Positions 22,598-31,939 of a stretch of 52,319 nt of DNA are shown here, piece by piece (within the stretch, counting starts at the first letter, position 1; each line of letters starts with the position of its first letter). Origin of the DNA: an uncultured Selenomonadales bacterium. GTDB lineage: Bacteria > Bacillota > Negativicutes > Selenomonadales > Selenomonadaceae. The notes below the pieces were generated by a model. The model was not told where the DNA came from. It made no database searches and saw only the letters and a list, made by a program, of their open reading frames with translations. The stretch lies in NCBI GenBank assembly GCA_900321035.1, contig ONUH01000021.1:1-52319 (forward strand), in the 5' to 3' direction. The position numbers and the translations under genes were made by a program.

Positions 22598-24460
22598 TTA
22601 TTTATCCTTGACTTCCGTATACTCGGCGTCCACCACGTTGTCGTCGGCCTTCTTCGGCTCTTCCTGCGCCGCCTGCTGCTGCGCTCCGGCGTCCGCCGCG
22701 CCGCCTGCCGCGCCCGCGGCTGCCTGCGCCTGCTGATACGCCGCCGCACTCATCTCATACAGCGGCTTCTGCAGTTCTTCCGTCGCCTTCTTGATGGCGT
22801 CGTTGTCGCCGCCCTTCAGCGCTTCCTTGACCTTGTCGATGGCGGCCTTGACCTTGTCGACCTGCGCCGCGTCGGCCTTGTCGCCCATATCCTTGATCGC
22901 CTTCTCCGCCTGATAGACGAGATTGTCGGCGTTGTTCTTGATCTCGATGGCTTCCTTCTGCTTCTTGTCCTCGGCGGCGTGTGCCTCGGCCTCCTTGACC
23001 ATGCGGTCGATGTCGTCCTTGCTCATGCCGCTGTCGGACTGGATCGTGATCTTCTGCTCCTTGCCGGTGCCGAGATCCTTCGCCGAAACGTGCACGATGC
23101 CGTTGGCGTCGATGTCGAACTTGACCTCGATGCGGGGAACTCCGCGCGGCGCCGGCGGGATATCCGAAAGCTCGAACCGGCCGAGGGTCTTGTTGCCCGC
23201 CGCCATCTCGCGCTCGCCCTGCAGGACGTGGATGTCCACCGAGGGCTGGTTGTCCGCCGCCGTGGAGAATACCTGGCTCTTGGAAGTCGGAATCGTGGTG
23301 TTGCGCTCGATGATCTTCGTGCAGACGCCGCCCAGTGTCTCAATGCCGAGGGACAGCGGCGTAACGTCAAGCAGCAGCACGTCCTTGACCTCGCCGACGA
23401 GGACGCCGCCCTGGATCGCCGCGCCCACGGACACGCACTCGTCCGGGTTCACGCCGTGGCTCGGCTCCTTCGCCAGATACTTCTTGATGGCTTCCTGCAC
23501 CGCGGGGATGCGGGACGAGCCGCCGACGAGGATGACCTTGTTGATGTCGGAGGGAGAAAGCTCCGCGTCCGCCATCGCTTTGCGCGTCGGCTCCATCGTC
23601 GCCTCCACGAGGTCGTTCGTCAGCTCGTCGAACTTCGCACGGGTCAGCGTCAGATCGAGATGCAGAGGGCCGTTGGGGCCCGCCGTGATGAACGGCAGGT
23701 TGATATTCGTGGACAACATGCTGGAAAGCTCGATCTTCGCCTTCTCGGCGGCTTCCACGAGGCGCTGGGCGCTCATCTTGTCCGCCGCGAGATCGATGCC
23801 GTTGTCCTTCTTGAACTCGGCCACCATCCAGTCGACGATGCGATGGTCGAAATCGTCGCCGCCGAGGTGGGTATTGCCGTTGGTCGCCTTGACCTCGAAG
23901 ACGCCGTCGCCCAGCTCGAGGATCGACACATCGAAAGTGCCGCCGCCGAGGTCGAAGACGAGGATCGTCTCGTCGTTGTCCTTGTCAAGGCCGTAGGCCA
24001 ACGCCGCCGCCGTCGGCTCGTTGATGATGCGGAGCACGTCGAGGCCCGCGATCTTGCCGGCGTCCTTCGTGGCCTGCCGCTGGCTGTCGTTGAAGTACGC
24101 CGGAACGGTGATGACGGCCTGGGTGACCGTTTCGCCGAGATACGCTTCCGCGTCGGCTTTCAGCTTCTGCAGCACCATCGCGGAAATTTCCGGCGGCGTA
24201 TAGCTCTTGTCGTCGATCGTTACCTTGTAATCCTTCTCGCCCATGTGACGCTTGATGGAAGCGATGGTGCGGTCCGGGTTCGAGACGGCCTGCCGCTTCG
24301 CGAGCTGGCCGATGAGCCGCTGCCCGTCCTTCGTGAAGCCGACCACCGACGGAGTCAGGCGGCTGCCTTCCGGATTCGTGATGACGGTGGGCTCGCCGCC
24401 CTCCATGACGGAAACGACGGAATTCGTCGTACCTAAGTCAATACCAATTACCTTTGCCAT
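22598..24460 (-). CDS. dnaK: Chaperone protein DnaK (Hsp70)
   Basis: This 620-residue Hsp70 binds exposed hydrophobic segments in an ATP-controlled cycle with DnaJ and GrpE. Phosphate-binding motifs are '[18 protein letters not shown]' (residues 4-21) and '[15 protein letters not shown]' (about 165-180). The adenosine motif '[17 protein letters not shown]' is near 305, the substrate domain follows, and the Gly/Ala/Gln-rich lid ends in '[15 protein letters not shown]', close to the usual EEVDAE tail. The ribosome site AGGAGG is good. It lies downstream of grpE by 204 bases, which contain a structured element. Confidence 0.98.
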   Translation of the reverse strand: MAKVIGIDLGTTNSVVSVMEGGEPTVITNPEGSRLTPSVVGFTKDGQRLIGQLAKRQAVSNPDRTIASIKRHMGEKDYKVTIDDKSYTPPEISAMVLQKLKADAEAYLGETVTQAVITVPAYFNDSQRQATKDAGKIAGLDVLRIINEPTAAALAYGLDKDNDETILVFDLGGGTFDVSILELGDGVFEVKATNGNTHLGGDDFDHRIVDWMVAEFKKDNGIDLAADKMSAQRLVEAAEKAKIELSSMLSTNINLPFITAGPNGPLHLDLTLTRAKFDELTNDLVEATMEPTRKAMADAELSPSDINKVILVGGSSRIPAVQEAIKKYLAKEPSHGVNPDECVSVGAAIQGGVLVGEVKDVLLLDVTPLSLGIETLGGVCTKIIERNTTIPTSKSQVFSTAADNQPSVDIHVLQGEREMAAGNKTLGRFELSDIPPAPRGVPRIEVKFDIDANGIVHVSAKDLGTGKEQKITIQSDSGMSKDDIDRMVKEAEAHAAEDKKQKEAIEIKNNADNLVYQAEKAIKDMGDKADAAQVDKVKAAIDKVKEALKGGDNDAIKKATEELQKPLYEMSAAAYQQAQAAAGAAGGAADAGAQQQAAQEEPKKADDNVVDAEYTEVKDK

Positions 24461-24543
24461 GATGATTTCCTCCTGTCAACATATAGATTAAAAATATTAT
24501 CTTTTATATTTTATACAGCATGCGCTGTGGATTGCCTTTCAAT

Positions 24544-24673
24544 AGGGACTCATCCCTGTCGAGAGATTTTTTCGTCAGGCGAGGAAAATCGTGCGAAGTC
24601 GCAGTCTTGGGCCTACGTCGAGCGCGATTTGACAACGCCTGGCGGGAAAAGAGCCGGCAGGGAACTAATTCCC
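24544..24673 (-). other. Nested-hairpin element in the dnaK leader
   Basis: From the grpE stop codon toward dnaK (minus strand) the sequence can form: GGGAA/TTCCC (24673-24660, with the grpE stop in its loop); a long stem closed by CAGGCG/CGCCTG (24641-24636 with 24581-24576), enclosing AAATCG/CGATTT (24630-24625 with 24591-24586) and a TGCG-ACTT-CGCA hairpin (24603-24592); and AGGGA-TGAG-TCCCT (24557-24544). There is no terminator-like T run directly after it. It may be an mRNA processing or thermosensing leader, or a short interspersed repeat. I know of no Rfam family that fits. Confidence 0.55.
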
Positions 24674-25309
24674 AACTACTTGTACCATACTCGGGCGGAT
24701 CACCCGACCTTTTACCATGTACCCCTTCTGCAGCTCGGCGACGATCGTGCCGTCCTCTTTCTCGCTGTCCTCCACGCGCATGACAGCCTGATGAAAATTC
24801 GGATCGAAGGGCTTGTCCTTCGTCTCGATATATTCGAGGCCTTCTTTTTTCAGCGCCTCGACAAGCTGCTTGTACATCATCTCGACGCCCGCGCGGAGCC
24901 CGCCTTCATCGGTGCCCTCCGCCGCCAGCGCCCGTTCGAAATTGTCGAGGAACGGCAGGAGGTCCTTCAAGAGATTCTGTGTCACCACAGCGGCGAGCTC
25001 TTCCTTCTCCTGCCTCGTACGGCGGCGGAAATTCTCGAAATCCGCCTGTAGCCGCAAATACCGGTTTTCCTTTTCGGCAAGCTCCGCCTCATATTTTTCT
25101 TTCAGCGCGTCGGCGTCCTCCGGCTGCTCTCCCGCCTGCGTCTCCGCAGCGTCTCCCTTGGTGTCTTCGAACGGCGCCTCCGCCGCGTCCTGATCGAACG
25201 CGCGGCGCTCCGCCTTCTCCTCCGCCAAAGCTTCTTCAATCTGTTCCTTCATATCCTCCAAGCTTGCCTCATCCTTTTTCTTCATTTTATCTTTTTCAAA
25301 CGCCGTCAT
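24665..25309 (-). CDS. grpE: Nucleotide exchange factor GrpE
   Basis: This 214-residue GrpE releases ADP from DnaK. The acidic N-terminal arm (about 1-75, Glu/Ala/Asp-rich) precedes the long dimerisation helix ('[34 protein letters not shown]'). The C-terminal beta domain ends with the family signature '[26 protein letters not shown] ... [22 protein letters not shown]'. The ATG at 25309 has GAGGAG eight bases upstream. A GTG at 25318 overlapping the lipoprotein stop is possible but sits on the ribosome site. Confidence 0.97.
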   Translation of the reverse strand: MTAFEKDKMKKKDEASLEDMKEQIEEALAEEKAERRAFDQDAAEAPFEDTKGDAAETQAGEQPEDADALKEKYEAELAEKENRYLRLQADFENFRRRTRQEKEELAAVVTQNLLKDLLPFLDNFERALAAEGTDEGGLRAGVEMMYKQLVEALKKEGLEYIETKDKPFDPNFHQAVMRVEDSEKEDGTIVAELQKGYMVKGRVIRPSMVQVVGN

Positions 25310-25314
25310 ACGAA

Positions 25315-26334
25315 TCACTCCTCGTCGAACAGGGAATCATGGTACGCGAGCAGCTCTCTCACCAGCGGCCGAAGCGTCTCCAGGTCGCCCGGGTCGTTGA
25401 CGTCGATTCGCAGCGCGCTGTTGTCCTCGAAATCGACATGAATCTGCAGCGCCGGGCGGAAGAAATCCTTCTCCTCTCTCGTCAGCTTCCGCTCCTTATA
25501 GAGCACCGAGTGGTAATCAAAGGCGCGGAGGTCGTGGGCGGACAGGATCGCGTGGATCTGCTGCAGATAGTCCTCGGGGAACAGCGTGAAATCGTCATCC
25601 CGCCCCCATTTCTTTGCCGCTGCGTCATAATTCATCCTGCCGAGGAGGAGCCGCTCGCCGTCGATGGCCTTCTCTTCCTGCACGTGGACCGGGCTGAAGT
25701 GGACCTTCCTGCCGTCTTCGGAAAGCGTGAAAGAACATCTCTTGACAGGCCCGTAGACGAGTTTCGGCGGCAGCAGGGATTCGTCGCCCTTTTCGGCGAA
25801 CCATTCCGCGAAGGCGAGATAGGTTTCCCGCGTCCACTCCGCGTCGGGATTGTTGTTCGCGGTGAATTCTATCTTTTCCCCCGAAGCGTAGTTTGCGTTG
25901 AAATGGCACTTCTGGAACTCCGGCGGCAGCCCCGCCGTCACGCGGTAAATGCCGTTATTTGCCGCCAAATGGCGTTCGTCGATAATGGACTGCAGTTTCT
26001 TCAGCAGCGTTTCGTCCGCGGGAAGGCTGACGCGAGTGTCGTCTCTGGAATCCGTCCAGACGGCAGCCGTCAATGCGCCCTGCTCGTCTTTCCTCACCTC
26101 GACGGTGTAGAACCGGTCGCCTTTCCCGGGCGACCACTCGCCCCTCAGATAGAAGTGCGCGTAAAATGAAGTCAGATCCTTGGACGCAATCGTCTTCGGC
26201 GCATTGTGATCCGTCTTGTCCGTCGTGCCGCCGCATTCGGGCCTGTCTATCGCCGACGCGCACCCGCCAATTCCGAGGAACGTCAAAAGACTGAACAGCG
26301 CCGCCATGATCATCTTTCCTCTCTTACGGTTCAT
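25315..26334 (-). CDS. Predicted lipoprotein inserted between hrcA and grpE
   Basis: This 339-residue protein has a lipoprotein signal: Lys/Arg start, hydrophobic core '[16 protein letters not shown]' and Cys25 as the likely lipid-modified residue. The mature part is rich in short beta strands and charged turns ('[42 protein letters not shown]') and holds '[18 protein letters not shown]'. I do not recognise a family. It begins 15 bases after the hrcA stop and its stop lies just before grpE, so it is a full member of the heat-shock operon. The usual hrcA-grpE pair has nothing between, so this points to an envelope-stress or assembly role under HrcA control, which is inference. Confidence 0.75.
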   Translation of the reverse strand: MNRKRGKMIMAALFSLLTFLGIGGCASAIDRPECGGTTDKTDHNAPKTIASKDLTSFYAHFYLRGEWSPGKGDRFYTVEVRKDEQGALTAAVWTDSRDDTRVSLPADETLLKKLQSIIDERHLAANNGIYRVTAGLPPEFQKCHFNANYASGEKIEFTANNNPDAEWTRETYLAFAEWFAEKGDESLLPPKLVYGPVKRCSFTLSEDGRKVHFSPVHVQEEKAIDGERLLLGRMNYDAAAKKWGRDDDFTLFPEDYLQQIHAILSAHDLRAFDYHSVLYKERKLTREEKDFFRPALQIHVDFEDNSALRIDVNDPGDLETLRPLVRELLAYHDSLFDEE

Positions 26335-26349
26335 TCCGCGTTCCTCCGT

Positions 26350-27381
26350 CTACCCCTGCCAGCCTAAACGTCGAACGACGTCGGACAGATGCTCGTTCAT
26401 ATAGCCGAGGAGCGACATCGCCTTGCCGTATTCCATGCGCGTCGGGCCCAGCACCGCGATGGTGCCCAAAAGCTCGCCGTCCAAATGGTAGGTGGCCGTG
26501 ACGATGCTGCAGTCCTGGATGCCCTTGTAGTCGTTCTCCTGCCCGATGGTGACCCGCAGCCCGTCACCGAGATGCGCGGAAAGGATTTCCTTCAGGAGTT
26601 CCTCTTCCTCCAGCATCAAAAGGATTTCCTTGACCCGCTCCACATCCCGGAATTCCGGCTGGGAAAGCATTTCCCGCGTGCCGCCGAGATAGAGCCGGCT
26701 GCGTCCTTCCCTGTCGTCGAGGGCGCGGGTGATGACGTCGAGCGCCGCCTCGTAAAGCTCCTCGTCGGAAATCTCCGAGCGGATCTTCCGGTAGGCGGCC
26801 TTCGGTATCGCGTCGAGGGTACAGCCCGCGAGACAATCGTTGACGACCCGCGCCATGCGCTGGAAATCCTCGAAAGTCGCCCCCGACGGCATCGCTACGA
26901 TGCGGTTCTCGATGAAGCCCGCGTCGGTCATCAGCACCGCCACCGAGCGGCGGTCGTCCAGCGGCAGGAACTGCAGGCAGCGGAACGCCGACTTGGTCAT
27001 CTGCGGCGCCAGCACCAACGCGACGTTTTTCGTCACGCGGGAAATCAGCCGCGCCGTCTCCTGAAAGACCTCCTCGATGCGCTTGACCCGCGCCCTGTAC
27101 CAGCGGTCGATCTGCGCCTTCTCCTCGTCGGTGAGCCGCATCGGCTGCATCAGGCCGTCCACGTAAAAGCGGTAGCCCTTCGACGACGGGATGCGCCCGG
27201 AGGACGTATGGATATGCTCCAGATAGCCGAGCATCTCAAGGTCGGCCATCTCGTTTCGAATCGTCGCGGGACTGACGCCGAGGTCGTGCCGCCGCGCGAT
27301 GGTGCGCGAGCCGACCGGCTCCGCCGATTCGATATAATCCTGCACTACCGCTTGCAGGACGCGCTGTTTCCTTTCATCCAT
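26350..27381 (-). CDS. hrcA: Heat-inducible transcription repressor HrcA
   Basis: This 343-residue repressor binds the CIRCE operator, and GroEL availability tunes its activity. The N-terminal winged helix ('QRVLQAVVQDYIESAEPVGSRTIARRHDLGVSPATIRNEMADLEMLGYLEHIHTSSGRIPS') is a clear HrcA hallmark, and the long C-terminal part carries 'LLGYMNEHLSDVVRRLG'. The ATG at 27381 has GGAGGGG upstream, just before the CIRCE element. It is the first gene of a unit that runs at least to dnaJ. Confidence 0.97.
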   Translation of the reverse strand: MDERKQRVLQAVVQDYIESAEPVGSRTIARRHDLGVSPATIRNEMADLEMLGYLEHIHTSSGRIPSSKGYRFYVDGLMQPMRLTDEEKAQIDRWYRARVKRIEEVFQETARLISRVTKNVALVLAPQMTKSAFRCLQFLPLDDRRSVAVLMTDAGFIENRIVAMPSGATFEDFQRMARVVNDCLAGCTLDAIPKAAYRKIRSEISDEELYEAALDVITRALDDREGRSRLYLGGTREMLSQPEFRDVERVKEILLMLEEEELLKEILSAHLGDGLRVTIGQENDYKGIQDCSIVTATYHLDGELLGTIAVLGPTRMEYGKAMSLLGYMNEHLSDVVRRLGWQG

Positions 27382-27398
27382 ATTACTTGCCCCTCCTG

Positions 27399-27425
27399 TT
27401 AGCACTCGGAGGCGTCGAGTGCTAA
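27399..27425 (-). promoter_or_regulatory. CIRCE operator (HrcA binding site)
   Basis: A perfect TTAGCACTC-N9-GAGTGCTAA, the consensus CIRCE inverted repeat, lies between the promoter and the hrcA ribosome site. It is the direct evidence for HrcA autoregulation of this operon. Confidence 0.98.
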
Positions 27426-27437
27426 CCTTCTGATAAG

Positions 27438-27466
27438 ACTATAACGCAAATTTGACTTTTTGTCTA
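27438..27466 (-). promoter_or_regulatory. Promoter of the hrcA operon
   Basis: On the minus strand TAGACA (27466-27461), a 17-bp spacer and TATAGT (27443-27438) lie 12 bp before CIRCE. Confidence 0.8.
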
Positions 27467-27540
27467 TATCTTTTTGAAAAGTTTTTTGGTCTTTTTCCGA
27501 ACAGGAAGGAACGCAAAAGTTTCGACTGCCGCCGACATAA

Positions 27541-27568
27541 AACAAAACCACCCGCGCGGGGTGGTTTC
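27541..27568 (-). terminator. Terminator of the chemoreceptor gene
   Basis: AACCACCC (27548-27555) pairs perfectly with GGGTGGTT (27561-27568). On the minus strand it is followed by TTGTTTTAT. Confidence 0.8.
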
Positions 27569-27595
27569 GTTTTCTTCATATTAAAATAGGTACGA

Positions 27596-29314
27596 TCAGT
27601 ATTTGAATTTCTGCAGCGAAGACTGGAGTTCGTCGGCAAGCTTCGACAGCGAATCGCTGGCGCGGGCAATCTCGCTGGCGGACGCGGACTGCTCCTGCGT
27701 CGCCGCGCTGACCGTCTGCATCTCGTCGGAAACGCGCTGCCCCTGCTTCGCGATGTTGTCAATTTCCCTCGAAATATTGTTGGCGTCCCTCGAGGCTTGG
27801 TTGACCTCGCCCGCCATGTCCTGCGCCTCCTGGCGCACTTCGTTGACGAGCTTCTCGATCTGCTCGAAGGTCTCCCGCAGCGCGCTGACGGACCGGGCGC
27901 CTTCGGCCACCGCCGTAGACCCCAGCTGCATCGAGCTGACCGCCGAATGCGTATCGTCCTGAATGCTCTTGATCAGTTCGGCGATCTTCTGCGCCGCCTC
28001 GCCGGACTGCTCGGCAAGCTTCCTGACCTCTTCTGCGACGACCGCGAAGCCGCGGCCATGCTCTCCGGCGCGCGCCGCCTCGATGGCCGCGTTCAGCGCC
28101 AGGAGGTTCGTCTGGCTGGCAATACCGGAAATCGTCTCGACGATCTGCCCGATTTCCTGCGAACGCTCGCCCAGCTTGTCCACCATCGCGGAGGATTCCT
28201 GCACGGTGCGCTCGACGCTCTCGATCTGGACCACCGATTTCTGGATGGCCTGCCCGCCTTCCGCCGCATAATCCGCTGCGGAATCGGAACGCTCGGCCAC
28301 CGTCCCCGCTTTGACGCGGATCGCATCCACGGACTGGGCCACCTGCCCGACGGCCTCGATGCTGGTGGAGACGCCGCCCTGCTGCTCGACAACGGCGGCG
28401 GCCGCCTCGGTAACGGACTGGGCCACCTGGTTCGAAGCTTCGGCGGACTGTCCCGCGCTGGCGGTCAGCTCCTCAGAGGCCGCGGCAATCTGTTCCGTGG
28501 ATTCATGGGTCTGCACCATCAGCTGGTTCAGGCCATCGCGCATGGAGGAAACGACGCCCGCCATGGTGCCGAACTCGTCGCCGCGCTCGATGTTCATCGG
28601 CGTCTTGCGGAAGTCGCCGTTCTTCAAATGCTCGCAGACGTCCATCATGACGTCCAGCGGGTTGGTGATCGCCTTCGCGATGCCCATGCCCACGACGAAG
28701 AGGATCACGAGACACGCGACGCTCATCATCATCATCATCGTAGCGGCCGTGGCGGCATTCGATTCCGTCTCCTCGTCGATGGCCTTCGCCGTCTCCTGCG
28801 CTTCCTTCTGCAAAGCTTCCAGCGGCTTACGGAGATCCATCGTGATCTGCCCGCCCTTGGAGCTGTACAGCTTCTGTGCGTCCGCCAGCCTGCCGTCGGC
28901 GCAGAGTTTCATGATGTCGGACATGGTATCGTAGAAGCTCTTCCAAGCCTTGCGGACCCCCGCGCTCTTCTCCGCGGCGCCCGGCTGACCCTCGGAAGCC
29001 TTTTCGTAAAGTGCCCAATGCTTCTCAAAATTCTTCTGGATTTCATTGGCGTCGTTTCGGAGGTCGTCATGGCGCTCTTTCGTCGTCGCAACCATCGCCA
29101 GGATTGCACGAGACTGCATATCGCGCATCAGGTATTTCGTCTCGCCGATTTCCTGCACCTGCTGGAGACTCTGGTTGTAGATAACCGCCATGCCGTCCTT
29201 CGACTGGATGATGGTCGAGTACCCTTTGTAGCCGATGGCCGCCATGCCGACAGCTGCAATGACCACAAGGATCATGATCTTCCCGAATACCTTGATGTTG
29301 TTCAACAATCCCAT
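27596..29314 (-). CDS. Methyl-accepting chemotaxis protein
   Basis: This 572-residue transmembrane receptor has a first membrane segment at about 12-33 ('[21 protein letters not shown]'). A periplasmic four-helix-bundle ligand domain (4HB_MCP type, no Cache signature) follows, with a second segment near 195-215 ('[22 protein letters not shown]'), then a HAMP domain. The cytoplasmic methylation and signalling hairpin contains the invariant tip '[43 protein letters not shown]'. The ligand is unknown. No other chemotaxis gene lies nearby. The TATAAT promoter and terminator suggest a single-gene unit, implying that a flagellar or chemosensory array is encoded elsewhere. Confidence 0.93.
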   Translation of the reverse strand: MGLLNNIKVFGKIMILVVIAAVGMAAIGYKGYSTIIQSKDGMAVIYNQSLQQVQEIGETKYLMRDMQSRAILAMVATTKERHDDLRNDANEIQKNFEKHWALYEKASEGQPGAAEKSAGVRKAWKSFYDTMSDIMKLCADGRLADAQKLYSSKGGQITMDLRKPLEALQKEAQETAKAIDEETESNAATAATMMMMMSVACLVILFVVGMGIAKAITNPLDVMMDVCEHLKNGDFRKTPMNIERGDEFGTMAGVVSSMRDGLNQLMVQTHESTEQIAAASEELTASAGQSAEASNQVAQSVTEAAAAVVEQQGGVSTSIEAVGQVAQSVDAIRVKAGTVAERSDSAADYAAEGGQAIQKSVVQIESVERTVQESSAMVDKLGERSQEIGQIVETISGIASQTNLLALNAAIEAARAGEHGRGFAVVAEEVRKLAEQSGEAAQKIAELIKSIQDDTHSAVSSMQLGSTAVAEGARSVSALRETFEQIEKLVNEVRQEAQDMAGEVNQASRDANNISREIDNIAKQGQRVSDEMQTVSAATQEQSASASEIARASDSLSKLADELQSSLQKFKY

Positions 29315-29359
29315 AATACGCCCCCCTACTGTCACTAACGAAACAATTCCTACCTAAAT

Positions 29360-29388
29360 ATTATACCATCTTCCCCTATGGCTGAAAA
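29360..29388 (-). promoter_or_regulatory. Promoter of the chemoreceptor gene
   Basis: On the minus strand TTTTCA (29388-29383), a 17-bp spacer ending in TGG, and TATAAT (29365-29360). The TG dinucleotide makes it an extended -10 promoter. Confidence 0.6.
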
Positions 29389-29424
29389 GGAAAAGATGAA
29401 GCGGTCCTAAAAATGTTTCATCCG

Positions 29425-30648
29425 TTATTTAAAGTCCTTGTACTTCTCGCCGTAGCCATATTTCTCGATCACATAATCCAGGTCTTTGTCGCCGCGGCCG
29501 CTGAGATTGACGAGGATCGAGCCTTCGCCCATCTCCTTCGCGCGGCGCATGGCGTAGGCCACCGCATGGGAGCTTTCCAGGGCGGGAATGATTCCCTCGT
29601 AGCGGGACAGCTTGAAGAACGCGTCCACCGCTTCCTCGTCGGTCGCCGTATCGTACTTCACGCGGCCCGCCTCGCGCAGGAACGCGTGCTCCGGCCCGAC
29701 GGAAGGATAGTCGAGGCCGCTGGCGATGGAATAGACCGGCGCGGGCTCGCCCTTCTCGTCCTTCAGCATGATGCTGTTGAAGCCGTGCATGACGCCCTCG
29801 GAGCCGTACGTCATCGACGCCGCGTGGTCGCCCATCTTCTCGCCGCGGCCCAGCGGCTCCACGCCCACGATCTCCACCGGATCGTTCAGGAACGGCACGA
29901 ACATGCCGATGGAATTGCTGCCGCCGCCGACGCAGGCCGTCACCACGTCGGGCAGGAAGCCCATCATCTCCTGGAACTGCTCGCGGGCCTCGGCGCCGAC
30001 CACCATCTGGAAGTCGCGGACCATCATCGGGAACGGATGCGGTCCGACCACCGAACCGATGCAGTAAATCGTTTCCTTATAATTCGCGAGGTAATCCTCG
30101 AAGGCGGCGTCCACCGCTTCTTTCAAAGTCTTGGCGCCTCGGGAGACCGACACGACGTTCGCGCCGAGGACTTTCATGCGCGCCACGTTCGGCGCCTGCT
30201 TCGCGATATCGACCTCTCCCATGTAGATCGTGCATTCCAACCCGAAGAACGCCGCCGCCGTCGCCAGCGCCACGCCGTGCTGCCCAGCGCCGGTCTCCGC
30301 GATGATGCGCTTCTTGCCCATGAATTTCGCAAGCAGTCCCTCGCCCATGCAGTGATTCAGCTTGTGCGCGCCGGAATGATTCAGGTCTTCGCGTTTTAAA
30401 TAGATCTGGCAGTTGCCGATCATGCGGGAAAGCCGCTCGCAATGGTAAACCGGCGTCGGGCGGCCCTGGAACTCCTTGCGGATACGCCGCAGCTCGTTGA
30501 CGAACTGCGAGGAGTGGCAGATCGTCAGGTACGCCTGCTCGATCTCCTTCATCGCCGGCACCAGCTCCTCCGGCAGATACGCGCCGCCGAACGAGCCGAA
30601 CTTTCCTTCCGCGTCGGGGTATTCCTTCAGATACTTCGTGAAATCCAT
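29425..30648 (-). CDS. trpB: Tryptophan synthase beta chain, orphan copy
   Basis: This 407-residue PLP enzyme condenses indole (from TrpA) with serine to tryptophan. Family blocks present are '[16 protein letters not shown]', '[11 protein letters not shown]', the PLP lysine in '[14 protein letters not shown]', the Glu of '[11 protein letters not shown]', '[14 protein letters not shown]' and '[13 protein letters not shown]'. It is close to TrpB1 rather than the longer TrpB2. No trpA, trpE, trpD or trpC is present. The neighbours are alr (31 bases upstream, so probably co-transcribed) and a chemoreceptor. The start at 30648 has GGAGGAAAG upstream. It may be an alternative copy or the only trpB with trpA elsewhere. 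Confidence 0.92.
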   Translation of the reverse strand: MDFTKYLKEYPDAEGKFGSFGGAYLPEELVPAMKEIEQAYLTICHSSQFVNELRRIRKEFQGRPTPVYHCERLSRMIGNCQIYLKREDLNHSGAHKLNHCMGEGLLAKFMGKKRIIAETGAGQHGVALATAAAFFGLECTIYMGEVDIAKQAPNVARMKVLGANVVSVSRGAKTLKEAVDAAFEDYLANYKETIYCIGSVVGPHPFPMMVRDFQMVVGAEAREQFQEMMGFLPDVVTACVGGGSNSIGMFVPFLNDPVEIVGVEPLGRGEKMGDHAASMTYGSEGVMHGFNSIMLKDEKGEPAPVYSIASGLDYPSVGPEHAFLREAGRVKYDTATDEEAVDAFFKLSRYEGIIPALESSHAVAYAMRRAKEMGEGSILVNLSGRGDKDLDYVIEKYGYGEKYKDFK

Positions 30649-30679
30649 GTTTCTTTCCTCCTGCTTCCCTTTATAATTT

Positions 30680-31804
30680 TTATCTGTTTTGCTCATTCTC
30701 GACATACACGCGCGGAATGCGCGGCGAGAACATGCAGACGACCTCGTAGTTGATCGTGCCGATCCACCCGGCCAGCGCGTCCGCCGACAACGCGTCGCCG
30801 CCCATGATCGTCACCGTGTCGCCGACGGCGACATTATTAACGCCGGTCAGCTCGACCATGCACTGGTCCATGCAGATGCGCCCGATGACGGGCAGTAAAT
30901 GGCCGCGCAAGTCCACCTTCGCCTTTCCGGCGTAAAGCCGCGTATATCCGTCCTCATAACCCAGCGGCAACGTGCCGACGAGGATGTCCTTCGGTGCGCG
31001 GAAGGTGCAGCCGTAGCTGACCGTCTCGCCTTCATGCAGGGTCTTGACATGAGTGAGCCGCGCCTTGACGCTCATGACCGGCTGGAGCCCCACGTCGTGG
31101 CCGACCTCGTCCGACGGCGCAAGCCCATACAGGATGATGCCCGCCCGCACCATATCGAGATGTGTTTCCGGCATTTCCAGGATCGCAGCGGAGTTTGCGA
31201 TATGGCAAATCGGGATCTCGATTCCCTTTGCTTTCACTCCGTTCATCGCAATCTGGAAACCCGCGAATTGCTTGAATGCGAAAGACTTGTCCGTCGCGTC
31301 GGCAAGGGCGAAGTGGGAAAACATGCCCTCCAATTCGATATTCGGGAGCCCCGCGATAAACGCCGCCATTTCCCCGGCTTCCTCGGGACGGACGCCGATC
31401 CGTCCCATACCCGTGTCAACGGCTAAATGCACCTTCGCCCGGACGCGGCGCCTCTGGGCCGCTGCCGAGATCGCCGCCGCCGCATCACGGGAAAACACCG
31501 CCTGCGTCACGCCGAAATCGACGACCGAATCCGCCTCCTCGATCTGCGTCGCACCCAGCACCAGAATCGGCGTCGTGAAGCCCGCCCGCCGGAGCTTTTC
31601 CGCCTCGGACAGCACGGCCACCGCCAGATAGTCCGCCCCCATGGCCACGGCCTCCCGCGCCACGGCAATCGCGCCGTGCCCGTAGGCGTCCGCCTTTACT
31701 ACCGCGCAAAACCGCGCTTTGCCCATGATATGATCTTTTATGACCGAAATATTATGCCTGAGGGCGGAAAGGTCGATTTCCGCCCAGACGCCGCGATCCG
31801 CCAT
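30680..31804 (-). CDS. alr: Alanine racemase
   Basis: This 374-residue PLP enzyme makes D-alanine for peptidoglycan. The PLP lysine is in '[11 protein letters not shown]' (near residue 38). Catalytic Tyr is in '[12 protein letters not shown]', and the signature '[21 protein letters not shown]' and the C-terminal '[15 protein letters not shown]' with '[18 protein letters not shown]' are present. The start has GGCGAGGA upstream. A TACAAT -10 box lies at 31849-31844. trpB follows after 31 bases, an unusual pairing. Confidence 0.95.
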   Translation of the reverse strand: MADRGVWAEIDLSALRHNISVIKDHIMGKARFCAVVKADAYGHGAIAVAREAVAMGADYLAVAVLSEAEKLRRAGFTTPILVLGATQIEEADSVVDFGVTQAVFSRDAAAAISAAAQRRRVRAKVHLAVDTGMGRIGVRPEEAGEMAAFIAGLPNIELEGMFSHFALADATDKSFAFKQFAGFQIAMNGVKAKGIEIPICHIANSAAILEMPETHLDMVRAGIILYGLAPSDEVGHDVGLQPVMSVKARLTHVKTLHEGETVSYGCTFRAPKDILVGTLPLGYEDGYTRLYAGKAKVDLRGHLLPVIGRICMDQCMVELTGVNNVAVGDTVTIMGGDALSADALAGWIGTINYEVVCMFSPRIPRVYVENEQNR

Positions 31805-31843
31805 TCATCCTCGCCTCGTTCTGATTTTTTATCGTACCTTTTT

Positions 31844-31849
31844 ATTGTA
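31844..31849 (-). promoter_or_regulatory. Candidate -10 box of alr
   Basis: TACAAT on the minus strand lies 40 bp before the alr start. The -35 region 17 bp upstream (TACAAA) is a weak match. Confidence 0.4.
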
Positions 31850-31893
31850 TCATGAATCCTTCGTTTTTTGTAGCGCTTGTTAGTACTTAACGC

Positions 31894-31928
31894 AAAAAAC
31901 GGCTATCCTCCCGAACGAAGGATAGCCG
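31894..31928 (-). terminator. Terminator of the glutamine synthetase gene
   Basis: CGGCTATCCT (31900-31909) pairs perfectly with AGGATAGCCG (31919-31928). On the minus strand it is followed by T6. Confidence 0.9.
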
Positions 31929-31939
31929 CTCCCGCCAAA

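Noticed and set aside
22499..24436. 645-codon plus-strand frame opposite dnaK
   Set aside because: It is an antisense shadow of dnaK, Arg/Val-rich, with no known motif.
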